Origin: Hormoscilla sp. GUM202 | GTDB taxonomy: Bacteria; Cyanobacteriota; Cyanobacteriia; Cyanobacteriales; Desertifilaceae | Direction: 5' to 3' | NCBI GenBank assembly: GCA_005518205.2 | Contig: RFFC02000003.1 | Coordinates: 208,527 to 272,526 of the forward strand | DNA: 64,000 nt | Part shown: positions 18,423-28,500 of the stretch, piece after piece | Numbering within the stretch: position 1 is the first letter of the stretch | Layout: every line of letters begins with the position of its first letter | Program-made: the position numbers and the translations under genes | Notes under the pieces: generated by a model | What the model was told of the DNA's origin: nothing | What the model saw: the letters and a program-made list of their open reading frames with translations, nothing else | Databases searched by the model: none

Positions 18423-19451
18423 ATGATGCCCGAACAAATCATCCAACGCTCAGAATTTCTGGGAACCCAAGTGATCACCCGCGATACTGGCAAGCGCCTA
18501 GGGGTGGTGAGTCAACTGTGGGTAGATATCGATCGGCAAGAGGTCGTAGCAGTTAGTCTAAGAGAGAACCCGATCGCAGGACTGCTCTCCTCGATACCAC
18601 GGTATATGTACCTGAGCAGCATTCGTCAGATTGGCGACGTGATCCTAGTTGACGATGACAACGTCATTGAGGATATTGATGTAGAAGCATACAGCAGCCT
18701 GATTAACAGCGAAGTGATCACAGAAGCAGGCGAGATGCTAGGTAGGGTAAGAGGCTTCAAATTCTCCGACAATGACTATAAGGTTTGCGCTTTGATCATT
18801 GCCTCCTTAGGGATACCCCAGATTCCCGATCGGGTTGTGAGTACCTACGAATTGCCGATCGACCAAATCGTCAGCAGTGGCCCAAACCGCCTGATAGTAT
18901 TTGAAGGTGCTGAAGAACAGTTAATTCAGCTGAGTGTAGGATGGCTAGAACGCCTAGGAATTGGTGAAGCGCCCTGGGAACGAGAAGGAGAAGAAGCCTA
19001 CATGCTCCCCACCATCCAGACAGACAAACAGCTGGGTCCGGGAACCCCCGTCAGAACTGCCAAACCAATCCGCCAAACTGCACCAGTAGTTGAAGAGACC
19101 TGGAATGAGGATAATTGGCAAGAACCGGAAGCTGAACCGATACGCAAGTTGCAGCCAGAACCGGTTTACGAGGAATTAGAACAAGATAACTGGGGCGAGA
19201 CAACCTCTGCGGTGTATCCTAGTGCTGTGTCTCCCGAGAGCGCTAGTCGCACAAAAGGGGAGACACCGAGCGAACAATACGGCAAGAAAGCCTATGCCGA
19301 ACTAGAGTCTTACGATTACTATGAAGATGATTACGACGACATGTCCAAAGATGCCTGGGCTGATGACGAGCCGGAAGCCTACAAACCCCCGCGCGTAAAC
19401 ATTCCCGAAAAGACTAAGAAACCAGAGTACGAAGGAGAGATGGATTATTAG
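18423..19451 (+). CDS. PRC-barrel domain protein
   Basis: This 342-residue protein has two PRC-barrel domains: about residues 7-85 (SEFLGTQVITRDTGKRLGVV) and about 92-170 (INSEVITEAGEMLGRVRGFK). A long acidic, Pro- and Tyr-rich, probably disordered tail follows. The PRC barrel is a small beta fold found in photosynthetic reaction-centre H subunits and RimM. This gene sits 69 bp after smc in the same direction, an arrangement I recall in other cyanobacteria, so a shared transcript is likely. Its function is unknown. The start may be either of the two adjacent ATG codons. Confidence 0.8.
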   Translation: MMPEQIIQRSEFLGTQVITRDTGKRLGVVSQLWVDIDRQEVVAVSLRENPIAGLLSSIPRYMYLSSIRQIGDVILVDDDNVIEDIDVEAYSSLINSEVITEAGEMLGRVRGFKFSDNDYKVCALIIASLGIPQIPDRVVSTYELPIDQIVSSGPNRLIVFEGAEEQLIQLSVGWLERLGIGEAPWEREGEEAYMLPTIQTDKQLGPGTPVRTAKPIRQTAPVVEETWNEDNWQEPEAEPIRKLQPEPVYEELEQDNWGETTSAVYPSAVSPESASRTKGETPSEQYGKKAYAELESYDYYEDDYDDMSKDAWADDEPEAYKPPRVNIPEKTKKPEYEGEMDY

Positions 19452-19499
19452 TAATGGGTTATTGTCTTGCCGGAAAGACAAATCAGCTAGACTTCAAGT

Positions 19500-20300
19500 A
19501 TGTCTATTCAAACATTTCCCCTGGCAACAGTCAAAAAAATCAGACAGTATATCAAAAATATGCTGGTGGTGCCGGACTCAGAAAACTATCCCAAAGGGTG
19601 GGTTTCCTTTGAGGAAGTAGACGATCTACCTGAACCAGAGTCTCTGGATCAACTGGGGGATTTGTTTAAGTTTTCCAGTCCCCTAGACGCCCAAATGCCA
19701 GCACCTAACACAGCCGGGAGTTGGTTTATCAGTACCGTTAACCCTGGATCGGTGTTTAGCAAGTTGCCAGGGTTGAAACTGAAATCGGGGTGGCGGTTAG
19801 TAAGCTATCTTTATCGTCAGCAGGATAATGGTGTGGGCATTACCTGGGCAGTGCCAGAGGATCTGAGTACAACAGCAGAGTTGGAAAATGCTCTGGCAGA
19901 TAGCAGCGATGAAATAACGCCGCCTCACCCAACTGGGGCATTGCCAGATTTTATGGAAGCCTTAGAGGGCGATCGATCGCCTAGGTCTTTTATGATCGCC
20001 TCTCTGCTGCGCCGAGAACTAGAGGAATTTGGACGCTTGGGCAAGCATTGCCGATGGAGCAATCACTGGCTGATTAACGAAATTCTCGCCCAAGTGAAAT
20101 GGCAGTGGAAAACCTCAGCCCCCAAAGACCTCTCTACCAAAGTACAGGTTTTGCCCGATGGCAAAGTCGCCGTGGAGTTTTTTACCTTACAAGTTACCAA
20201 ACCTGTAGTTATCTGCCGTCATCTGGAGCGGTACCCGGCCTCTGGATACAATGCCAAATATGTGGATCGGCCCGTAGCGATTCCAGTCCGTAAAACTTAG
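19500..20300 (+). CDS. Conserved cyanobacterial protein of unknown function
   Basis: This 266-residue soluble protein has no recognised domain. Notable parts are GSWFISTVNPGSVFSKLPG, the Trp-rich stretch HCRWSNHWLINEILAQVKWQ, and a C-terminal strand-rich part with VICRHLERYPASGYNAKYVD. It follows the PRC-barrel gene by 48 bp in the same direction. Clean codon use and length support a real gene. Confidence 0.7.
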   Translation: MSIQTFPLATVKKIRQYIKNMLVVPDSENYPKGWVSFEEVDDLPEPESLDQLGDLFKFSSPLDAQMPAPNTAGSWFISTVNPGSVFSKLPGLKLKSGWRLVSYLYRQQDNGVGITWAVPEDLSTTAELENALADSSDEITPPHPTGALPDFMEALEGDRSPRSFMIASLLRRELEEFGRLGKHCRWSNHWLINEILAQVKWQWKTSAPKDLSTKVQVLPDGKVAVEFFTLQVTKPVVICRHLERYPASGYNAKYVDRPVAIPVRKT

Positions 20301-20709
20301 CTCATTGACCTAAGGTAGGACTTGTCTCGCCCGTCCGAGACCTAGAACTCATGGAGCGCGGTCAAGAGCAGTTGATAGAGTAGAGCAATTTATTTTGTCG
20401 CGACCTGAACTTAAGTTTTGCAGCGAACCGAGAAAATTTGTTGAGTCAATATGCCGGGATTTTGAAGATGGAAAAGTGCTTGATGCATGAGGCAACAAGT
20501 TTCAACCTACATTCCGCACGGACAAATATTGACGATAGCTTGACAACCGCTTGGTGATGAAAGCGAACCGAAAAGATCTTATCCGTATAAAAAATTCTAC
20601 GTTTTGTTGGCCAAATCGCCAGACATTACGTATTACAAAATGTCGTGCAATTGCAATCGTATCATTACATGTGATTTTATATGTTACAATTTGTAGTGCA
20701 ATATAGGTT
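20301..20709. other. Intergenic region between convergent genes
   Basis: No gene was seen. A GTCTCGcccgtcCGAGAC palindrome at about 20323-20341 could help terminate the upstream gene. The remaining DNA is AT-rich and without clear repeats. Confidence 0.5.
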
Positions 20710-21957
20710 TCAACCAGCTTGACTACAGATGCCAAACACAGAAGTATAGCCATGTAGAAAGGTGTTCCCGCCCACTGGTCCGATTTCGCCATTGCAGAAA
20801 AAGCCACTCAGGGGAATATCGTCCAGATAGCGTTGAAACAGCTGAGAGTCAAAATTGGGGTGTCCGTAAAGCCCTTCTCCTCGTCCCATGCAGGCGAACA
20901 TTAAGGCCCCGGCGGCGGCCCCCTTGGCAGACTGCTTTTGATAGCGCTGCAACAGCAGGTCTAAATCTTCAGCAGATGCTTGGGCGTCTCGCAGGTGAAA
21001 TTGAATCCGTTGACCCAGACGCACCCGATCGCCGATCGCGATCGCCCCGGCTTTGGGATCGACTCCCAGCAAATTGCGGATTAAAAAGTCACCATGTTGC
21101 AGTTGCAGCTTAAATTCATCCCGGGCAATGCCTACAAACAGGGAGTGTTCGGCCAACTCCCGGTCTTTTTCGCTCAGAGAAGCCACCATCTCCCGCAACA
21201 GTTCTAGAGGCGGGCGCGACTTGCCACCACCACCCAGTGCCGATTCGACATCGGACTCGGACAGGGCCAGCAAAATATTTCGCTCTCCCTCCGTCACCCG
21301 GAAAGTTGGCCCGATCGGGCGACATCCCTGAGCTACAATTGTTTCCATGACGATATTGCCACTCAATGCCACTCCCACCGTGCCCTCTCGGTAGAGTCGG
21401 TAATTGCAAAACAAACTACTGCCCGACCTCTGGCGATCGCCACTAGCGAGGCCCCCCACCTTCACAGACCCCGGGTAAGCATAATCCAATCCCTGGAGTA
21501 GGTCGTTGATGCCAGCCGAAAACGGATCGGCTAAGATGATAAACTGCGGACCGACAGCAGGGGAAACACCGATCGCCTGGGCCCAAGCGTCCGGGGGACT
21601 ATCCAGATCCGGCAATGCCTCGGAACTCACGTGAAAAGCTTTCACATCAACTCCGGGCAGATGAGCTAAAGTAATACTGAGGGCTGCCGAACCTTCTAGT
21701 TCAAGGGCCTCCCTTTGCTGGTTCATGCCAATCACGCCGCCGCCGCCGCAACCAATCAGCGCTGGCACCGACAACCGTTCTTGCAGCAGGGGCATGAGGC
21801 GGGAATGCTCGCTGGCGAAAGCATTGGAAATAAACACTAGGGCCAAAGAAGCCTCTCCTGGTAATAGTTCCCGGAGGTTCTCGCAGACTTCTATGACTGC
21901 TGCTTCCAAAGAAGCACGGGTTGATAAGGCATTTGCCCATTTCATTTGATTGTTCAT
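20710..21957 (-). CDS. FIST N/C sensory domain protein
   Basis: This ~415-residue protein has a FIST N-terminal domain (LALVFISNAFASEHSRLMP, IGCGGGGVIG, VGGLASGD) and a FIST C-terminal domain (GVDPKAGAIAIGDRVRLGQR, GALMFACMGRGEGLYG, PLSGFFCNGEIGPVGG). FIST is a cytoplasmic ligand-binding sensory module, proposed to bind small molecules such as amino acids. No output domain is present. The ATG at 21957 (MNNQMKWANAL) fits the family; the open frame continues 32 codons further upstream without family similarity. Confidence 0.88.
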   Translation of the reverse strand: MNNQMKWANALSTRASLEAAVIEVCENLRELLPGEASLALVFISNAFASEHSRLMPLLQERLSVPALIGCGGGGVIGMNQQREALELEGSAALSITLAHLPGVDVKAFHVSSEALPDLDSPPDAWAQAIGVSPAVGPQFIILADPFSAGINDLLQGLDYAYPGSVKVGGLASGDRQRSGSSLFCNYRLYREGTVGVALSGNIVMETIVAQGCRPIGPTFRVTEGERNILLALSESDVESALGGGGKSRPPLELLREMVASLSEKDRELAEHSLFVGIARDEFKLQLQHGDFLIRNLLGVDPKAGAIAIGDRVRLGQRIQFHLRDAQASAEDLDLLLQRYQKQSAKGAAAGALMFACMGRGEGLYGHPNFDSQLFQRYLDDIPLSGFFCNGEIGPVGGNTFLHGYTSVFGICSQAG

Positions 21958-22449
21958 AGTTAGAAATTGTATATAGTTTCCGTCGTAGCAGTCAAATGTC
22001 CGCAGCCAGGGCCACCGTCGCGCCCGATAGCGCTGCGCCCCCAGCGCAGCCATGGGCCTCTAGAACATCAGTCAAGTTGAAGCTAGAAACCGGGTTTTTG
22101 GTGCCGCTATCTTAGAGAGATCGATGTTCTGACAAGAGAAACCTGGTTATCAGTACCGACTCTCTAGATCCTATCGGTTCGTCCAGATTTTCCATCTCCG
22201 TGAGGGTCGGTTATCTCTGTTATGCTGGTTCGTATTACCACAACTTAGCATATTTTGACAATCTATGTTAACATTTCTATACATAGGCAGCACCAGCTCT
22301 GGTCGTGAGGGAGGATGGGTGAAATCTTAAAAAATAAGCATACATACAGCTAGTCCTCGCCAAAGTCAGGTACAACCATCGTTAGTGGTGCCTTGCGCCA
22401 GAACCGGAGCTAGCTGCTCAACTAGCAAAAACATGATTGAGGATAATAA
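21958..22449. other. Divergent promoter region between FIST gene and CP12
   Basis: No gene was seen in these 490 bp. It holds a GCGCTGCGCCCCCAGCGCAG palindrome (22028-22047), a GAAACCGGGTTTTTGG dispersed repeat (22086) and the CP12 promoter candidate. The rest is presumably the leader of the CP12 transcript (about 160 bases). Confidence 0.6.
22255..22283 (+). promoter_or_regulatory. Sigma-70-type promoter candidate for CP12
   Basis: TTGACA (22255-22260), then exactly 17 bp, then TATACA (22278-22283): a near-consensus promoter pointing at CP12. The predicted start near 22290 would give a leader of about 160 bases. Confidence 0.55.
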
Positions 22450-22671
22450 ATGACTACCCTGCAAGAAAAAATCGAACAAGAACGCGAGCAAGCTCGTGCT
22501 GTATGCGATACCAAAGGTGCAACCTCTCCAGAATGTGCCGCGGCCTATGATGCTCTCGAAGAAATGCAAGCAGAAGCATCGCATCAGAAGGAAATTTCTG
22601 GAAAAACCAACTTCGATAAATACTGCGATGAGGATCCTGGTGCTGCTGAGTGCCGTATATATGAAGACTAG
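22450..22671 (+). CDS. Calvin cycle protein CP12
   Basis: This 73-residue redox switch links phosphoribulokinase and GAPDH into an inactive complex in the dark. The N-terminal Cys pair is in ARAVCDTKGATSPECAAAYD and the C-terminal pair in YCDEDPGAAECRIYED. Both disulfide-forming pairs are complete. The core AWD-VEEL motif reads AYDALEEM here, a conservative variation. The protein is acidic and intrinsically disordered. It is preceded by a promoter candidate and has no operon partner. Confidence 0.95.
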   Translation: MTTLQEKIEQEREQARAVCDTKGATSPECAAAYDALEEMQAEASHQKEISGKTNFDKYCDEDPGAAECRIYED

Positions 22672-22816
22672 GGCGATCTTTGGCAGCGATCGCGGTCTCC
22701 GGAGGGTCTGCCGGAGACCTCGCGAGGCTCTGATTTTTCCGGAACGGTGCTTGTAAATTTGACCCAAGACGACCCCGCTAGCAGAGTGCTGGCGGGGTTA
22801 TTGGTAGCATGGTGGG

Positions 22817-23461
22817 ATGCTAGGCTTGGGTTTGAGTTTAGCTTTTATCAGCCTGGAAATGTTTATGGATGAAATGTTGTTGCGAAGTCTTGTCTGGACT
22901 GACTACCGCCTGGCGGTAATATTTACAATGTTGATACCCCTAGGGCTGCTAGTCTGGGCGGCTGTCAAGCGATCGGGGGCGATGGTGCATTTATTAATCA
23001 TTTACTGGCGAGTTGCGAGTCTGTTAGCAATTACAGTCTATCTGATGATTGCCGCTATGCCCATCAGTTTTGTCTCGGGTCTGTGCGCCCGTATCTTGAT
23101 TCCGATCTCCCTGTGGTTTTGGGTGGACCTGAACGAAGAAATTGAAGATTTGCCGTCATCTCGGCCTTTGAAACTATGCTTTATTGCCTGGCGCTGGGCA
23201 GTTACAATTTACACGATCGGGGGCGCTGTGCTCCTGATTCCCAACCTGCGTTGTGCAGTGCTGGCAAAAGCCCAACTAATCGCCGATCCATTTTGCAACA
23301 TTTGGCTAGAAGCCCCTTGGGCTTATAAACGGATTTTCCATGCCAACTCTACGGAAGGATTTTTAGGGGTTCTGGGGATCCTTGGCTTAATGATTTACGT
23401 TCTGTACTTCAGCTCTTTTGTGCTGTTCAAACTAGGCAAGCAAGGACGATCGGCTGTATAA
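22817..23461 (+). CDS. DUF3177 family membrane protein
   Basis: This 214-residue protein has five to six hydrophobic segments (about 2-18, 30-48, 58-98, 120-142 and 178-204). It resembles the cyanobacterial DUF3177 family, recognised by VWTDYRLAVIFTMLIPLGLLVW and the polar turn CNIWLEAPWAYKRIFHANS. Its function is unknown. The next gene starts 2 bp after its stop, so the two are translationally coupled. Start alternatives lie at Met-15 and Met-17. Confidence 0.75.
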   Translation: MLGLGLSLAFISLEMFMDEMLLRSLVWTDYRLAVIFTMLIPLGLLVWAAVKRSGAMVHLLIIYWRVASLLAITVYLMIAAMPISFVSGLCARILIPISLWFWVDLNEEIEDLPSSRPLKLCFIAWRWAVTIYTIGGAVLLIPNLRCAVLAKAQLIADPFCNIWLEAPWAYKRIFHANSTEGFLGVLGILGLMIYVLYFSSFVLFKLGKQGRSAV

Positions 23462-23463
23462 CC

Positions 23464-23763
23464 ATGAATAACTCGATTGCAAACCGTCTGGAACAGTATA
23501 CGATTAAACGCCCCTCGGAAGTGCTGCTGGTCGCGGCAGAAATTAGTGGAGAATCAGATATAATTCTGATTTTCAAGGGATTTTCTAGTTCCCTCATGCG
23601 CCCCACGGCTTTTGACCCGGATGTGCCAGTTCTGCCAGCCTCCGCGAGGATTGTTAGTATCGATCGGGTAAAAAGTCCTTATAATCCTGATGCTCCCCGT
23701 TACATTCAACAGGGACTGACTTGGGAAACTATGGAACCTCTCTTGGTAGAGGTGGGAGTTTGA
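23464..23763 (+). CDS. Conserved cyanobacterial hypothetical protein
   Basis: This 99-residue soluble protein has the core EVLLVAAEISGESDIILIFK, then GFSSSLMRPT and a C-terminal PRYIQQGLTWETMEPLLVEV. It starts 2 bp after the DUF3177 gene, and the pair is probably one operon. I recall the same pairing in other cyanobacteria but no function. Confidence 0.7.
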   Translation: MNNSIANRLEQYTIKRPSEVLLVAAEISGESDIILIFKGFSSSLMRPTAFDPDVPVLPASARIVSIDRVKSPYNPDAPRYIQQGLTWETMEPLLVEVGV

Positions 23764-23797
23764 TTCTTATGTACCGAGGCAAGGGATCTGCTTGCCA

Positions 23798-23841
23798 CTG
23801 AGGTTTGTAGTGAGGACTTTCGTCCTCACTACAAACCTCAG
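23798..23841. repeat. Perfect 20-bp hairpin repeat
   Basis: CTGAGGTTTGTAGTGAGGAC, a 4-base loop, then its exact complement. The TTTGTAGTGAGGACTTTCGTCC core is a dispersed hairpin that I recall from several filamentous cyanobacteria. Its position 35 bp after a stop codon means it could also act as a terminator or 3' stabiliser. Confidence 0.8.
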
Positions 23842-23889
23842 AAAAATCGGTCATATATGATAATATTATCTGTAAATTCTCACAACACT

Positions 23890-24280
23890 ATGAATATCTT
23901 AACAGCCCCCCAAACTCAAGTAGAAAATGCCGTCATGATTATGGTCACAGAGGCTATCGGGGATACAATATGTATAGCTAGTGAAGATGGTCAGAAAGTT
24001 TATAACCGGATAGCAGCAGCTTTTCATGCGGGCAAGAAGGTGATAGTATCTTTCAAGGATGCTGAAGATATTACTACCGCTTTCCTGGCAGAGGCGATCG
24101 CTCAATTGTACCATGTCTTTCCAGAAGAGCAGGTGGAATCATCTCTCAGGGTCGTGAATATGAAGGAAATTGATGCCATAGACCTCGAAGATGCAATATA
24201 CTGGACAAAGGAATATCAAAGACCCGGAGCGATATATAGCTGCGGCGAAGGAAGCATTTGGAGATTACTTCTTTGACTAA
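23890..24280 (+). pseudogene. STAS-like (DUF4325-type) protein, copy 1, C-terminal frameshift
   Basis: The frame starts MNILTAPQTQVENAVMIMV and matches the intact neighbour at 24377 over about 105 residues (AAAFHAGKKVIVSFKDAEDI, FLAEAIAQLY). At about 24208-24215 two bases are missing relative to copy 2, so the current frame ends SIWRLLL at 24276. The other frame continues KDPERYIAAAKEAFGDYFFD to 24280, matching the copy 2 tail. It is thus a recent tandem duplicate with a damaged tail. DUF4325 is a small STAS-like fold. Confidence 0.7.
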
Positions 24281-24376
24281 ATAGTCACCCATAATTGATT
24301 CTCCTATAACACAGTTTAATAAATTTTGCTATCGGATCATTGTCACGAACTTTGTTAACTAACTCAGAAAGAAGCC

Positions 24377-24769
24377 ATGAATATCTTAACAGCCCCCCAG
24401 ACTCAAACCGAAAATGCCGTAAGGATTGTGGTCACGGAGGAGATCGGGGATAATCTAAGTATATCCTGCGTTGATGGTCAGAAAGTTTACGACCAGATAG
24501 CAGCAGCTTTTCATGCGGGGAAGAATGCGATCGTATCCTTCAAGGATGCTGAAGATATTACTTCGGCTTTCCTGGCAGAGGCGATCGGGCATTTATACGC
24601 AGAATTTCCGGAAGACCAGATCGAAGCATCTCTCAGGGTCGTGGATATGGAGGAAATTGATGCCGACGATCTTAAGTATACAATCGAAGAGGTAAAGGAT
24701 TATCTAAAAGACCCAGAGCGATGGAAAGCGGCAGCACGGGAAACATTCGGAGAGTACTACGATGAGTAA
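24377..24769 (+). CDS. STAS-like (DUF4325-type) protein, copy 2
   Basis: This 130-residue protein has the STAS-like core AAAFHAGKNAIVSFKDAEDI then SAFLAEAIGHLYAEFPEDQI and an acidic helical tail ending RETFGEYYDE. Its stop codon overlaps the start of the PIN gene (GATGAGTAA), a tight coupling usual for toxin-antitoxin pairs. An antitoxin or regulator role is inferred from this arrangement, not from sequence. Family assignment is by memory. Confidence 0.7.
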   Translation: MNILTAPQTQTENAVRIVVTEEIGDNLSISCVDGQKVYDQIAAAFHAGKNAIVSFKDAEDITSAFLAEAIGHLYAEFPEDQIEASLRVVDMEEIDADDLKYTIEEVKDYLKDPERWKAAARETFGEYYDE

Positions 24770-25305
24770 TAAAGTATACCACGTTAACGATTACCAATTT
24801 AGGGCAACTGATGCGGTGTTGTTTGATGCGAATGTCTGGCTGTATATTTATGGAGTACAAGGCGATCGCTATCCGAACACCAGAGCGACATATATCTTAG
24901 CACTTAGGCGAATTCGCAGTGTGCAAGGTCGCATATTCCTCGATGTTCTGGTACTGTCTGAATTTATTAATGCCTACTCCCGGTTCTTTTATAACAGCTT
25001 GCCACCAGCAACAAGCAGATTTCAAATCTTTCCGCGACAGTGACCAGTTTAAGCCGTTGGCTGCCAAAATTGCTAGAAAGGCTGAGAAAATATTGGATAA
25101 GTGCGATCTGACGGAGAGTGGTTTGACATCGGTTAATCTGCGGGGTATCGTAAGAGAGTATGCAGCAGGCGAGTCTGATTTTAATGACCAAGTGTTGGCG
25201 GAACTATGCAAGACTAAGGAACTGATATTGGTTACCCACGATACGGATTTCTCTGGCGATAATTTGACGATCCTTACGGCTAATCGGAGGTTGCTGCCTG
25301 AGTAG
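24762..25305 (+). pseudogene. PIN-domain protein, frameshifted
   Basis: Frame 1 (24762 on) carries the first acidic motif LFDANVWLYIYG and the second in IFLDVLVLSEFINAYSRFF. One base is lost or gained near 25005-25010. Frame 2 then continues QADFKSFRDSDQF to the last acidic motif ESDFNDQVLAELCKTKELIL then VTHDTDF, ending at 25305. Joined, this is a complete PIN ribonuclease fold of about 180 residues with all four acidic positions. As it stands it would be non-functional unless there is a sequencing error or ribosomal frameshift. It overlaps the STAS-like gene stop. Confidence 0.75.
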
Positions 25306-25561
25306 GCGTCGGGTAAAATGGGCAAAGGAGGATCGCCAGCAGACCTTAAATGTAAAGGATATCCATTAGCCCGCGCGGGCGAGGGAGGGAACATGAGGCG
25401 CCATTATTGAGGGTGGGGGGAACAATCCACCGGCACTATGATAATTGATGGAGACTTAGCCCGCGCAGGGGGGCGAGGGAAAGGGAACAATTCACCTGCG
25501 CTATGATATCATTGATGAGACGATGTTAGAATAAACAAAGCAACCTGGGAGCAGTAAAGTT
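25306..25561. other. Repeat-bearing leader of the kinase-helicase gene
   Basis: It contains two related blocks (25418-25450 and 25487-25533) with GGAACAATYCACC, then CTATGATA and TTGATG. The second ends GACGATGTTAGAATA, which supplies a TAGAAT -10-like box. The same block recurs at 30790-30835. GCCCGCGC palindrome halves lie at 25372 and 25459. Confidence 0.55.
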
Positions 25562-28500
25562 ATGGGAAGCATGATTAACAGCCGCTACGCTCTATCCGAC
25601 AACCGGCGATCGGGCGGCATGGCTGATGTTTATGAAGCCATAGACATGCAGGAAGGGCTGCGGAAAGTCGCCATAAAGATATTCAAGAACCAAGAGATAG
25701 AGGCAGAGGTTTTAGCTGAGTCTTTCAAGCGCGAAACCCAAGCCCTGAAAGATTTAAAGCATCCTCACATTGTCGAACTCCTAGATTCAGGTCAGGATAA
25801 AAGCACGGGTAACTACTTCCTCGTCCTGGAGTGGATGGAGGAGGACTTGACAACATTTCTTCCAGAATTATCTCTAGAAGGATGGGATGAGTTCTGGAAA
25901 GAAGTCTGGTTACCGGTGCTGGAAGCGCTGGCTTTCTCCCACAATCGCCAAATCATTCACCGGGATATCAAGCCCAGCAACATTTTAGTGGCGAGTGATG
26001 GAACACTCAAACTCGCTGATTTCGGCATCTCTAAACTCAGGAGATATCTACAACCGAGCATTACCCTCAGAGACTTTGGTTCGAACACCTTCACGCCGCC
26101 AGAGGTTGACGACGGTAGCTGTACCTATACTCGCGATGTTTTCAGTTTTGGAGTATTGGTACTGAAATGTCTCACGCAGGCGGAAATTGCAGATCGTGAT
26201 GGCATTAGTCAGGCACTGCAAGAGTTGGAGGCACAGGCATCGCCAGAAATCTTTAAAATCATCGAGCGTACTGTTTCCTTAGATCCCAAAAAGCGCCAGC
26301 AGAATGCTGATGTGCTGCTAGCTGAAATCAAGGCTGTCCAAGGAAAGAGAGCGCCAAGTGAGTCACGCCGGCAAAGCCGTTGTTACCTGACACTTACTAG
26401 GACGGCGTTAAACAATCTTCAGAATCTACTCAACAAATCTCAGGACGAAATTCAAAGGATTGTCCTAGAAGATTTGAATAGTGGGTGTGGAATCTCTCCT
26501 TACAAGAAGAATGAAGAATATCAAGAGAATCAGTGTTCTATATTTGGGTACTCATACAGATATCACGTGGCCACAGACCACCAATATCAGTTAGTTGTCA
26601 TTAACGCTCAAGATTTTTCCAGCGCTACTCTCGAAAAATATCGAGAACGTGCCTGGTCTCCACCCTATGAATTCAGATTTGGCAATCCTCCGAGAAGATG
26701 GGAAGCAGAGGAAGTTATTCAGGAATTGAGACTAGAGGTAGAAGGGCATGAAGCAGATTTGCGCCAGAGAATAAAAGAAGAAGAAAAGCAGCGCATATTC
26801 CGAGATTGGAGCAATATTCTGAAAGCGAAGAAAGATTGGGAGGAGAATCGAGAAAAACCGCTGAAATACAGGAGCTTTAAACCGGAGGGGAATGGCAATC
26901 AGGTAATCTTTGAGTTATCAGAACTACTAGAAGATGATGTTGTGGAAAAACCCCGCCACGTGAAAGGGTTAGATGGACGTAGCATTTTGCGGGGAGAGGT
27001 AGTGGAAGTCAATGGCGATGAATTGTATCTCTCTGTGAGCGATGGAGAAATAGACGAACTCCCACAAACAGGCGAATTGCTTTTCGATAATATTGCGGCG
27101 CTTGATGCATTAAGACGTCAAGAGAATGCTGTAGATGCGATTAAATACGATCAGGGGGTACGGGCGGATCTTCGGAATTTACTGGTCAATCCTGAAGCAG
27201 TCCATACTCCCGAGTTACCAGCAGCAGTGGAATTTTTGGATGCCAAACTCAACCCATCACAGCAAGAGGTGGTGAAGGCGGCATTGGGAACGGCAGATTT
27301 TTTGATAGTCCAAGGACCGCCGGGGACGGGAAAGACGACATTTATTACAGAAGTTATCCGACAAACTCTTCAGCAAAATCCTGATGCCAGAATTTTGCTG
27401 AGTTCCCAGACTCACGTAGCACTGGATAACGCCCTAGAACGAATTCTAGCTCTCAATCCTGATTTGAAAATGGTGCGACTTGGCAACCGTTCCAGGGTGT
27501 CAGATACGATTCACTCTCTCTTGCTGGAAGAACAGATGGAACGGTGGAGGGAGGAGGTGAGGGATCGCAGCCAGGAGTTTCTGGACAATTTGTCGGCAGA
27601 GAGAGGGTTCTCTCAAGATGATATTCATGATATTAAAGTCGCGACCCTTTTGCAAGAGTTGAAAGCCAAGCTGACAAAGATTGAATATCTGAGAACAGAA
27701 CTGGAAAGTCGGAAACAGGAGAAATATAATATTCAGGTTGAACAGACTGATGAGGATCGAGAAGAGAGCAAACGTCTGTCGCGAAAGATTGAAGAGTTAG
27801 AGGAGGAGTCAAAGTCAGCCCGTAAGGAGCAAAGGGAAGTGGCTAGACGCCTGCAAGAATTAAGTGAAATTGACGAACGGGAGCTATTAAAGCTATCATC
27901 TGAGGAATTAGATCTGCGGATCGATAAGTTGCTAGATCAAAATGACCCCGATGCTAAGATGATTCAACAACTGCTGAAACTGCAAGCAGATTGGTTCGAG
28001 TGCTTCGGGCGCAGTTATCAATTTAAAGCCGCTTTGATTAAGCGATCGTCTGTTGTCGCTGGAACCTGTATCGGCATTGCCAGATACATTCAGGACATAG
28101 AATTCGACCTTTGCATTATTGATGAGGCTTCCAAAGCTCTGGCCACAGAAGTGCTGGTGCCAATGGCGCGATCGCGTCGGTGGATACTGGTAGGCGACCC
28201 CAAGCAACTGCCACCCTTCCAAGATGAAGCCAGTCGGGATACGGAGCTTCTGAATAGGTACGAGCTCAGTTACGAGGAGATCCGAGAAACCTTGTTCGAT
28301 CGGCTGCTGGGGACTCTCCCGGAAGCTTGTCGAAAGATGCTCGCCATTCAACATCGGATGGTAGCACCAATTGGCAATCTGATCGGCGAGTGCTTTTATG
28401 AAGGTCAGCTCAAAAGTGCTAGGACCGATATAGATGAAAACCTCAGTCTAGTTTTACGGCAACCGGTTACCTGGTTGACAACAAGCAAACTTAAAAAGTG

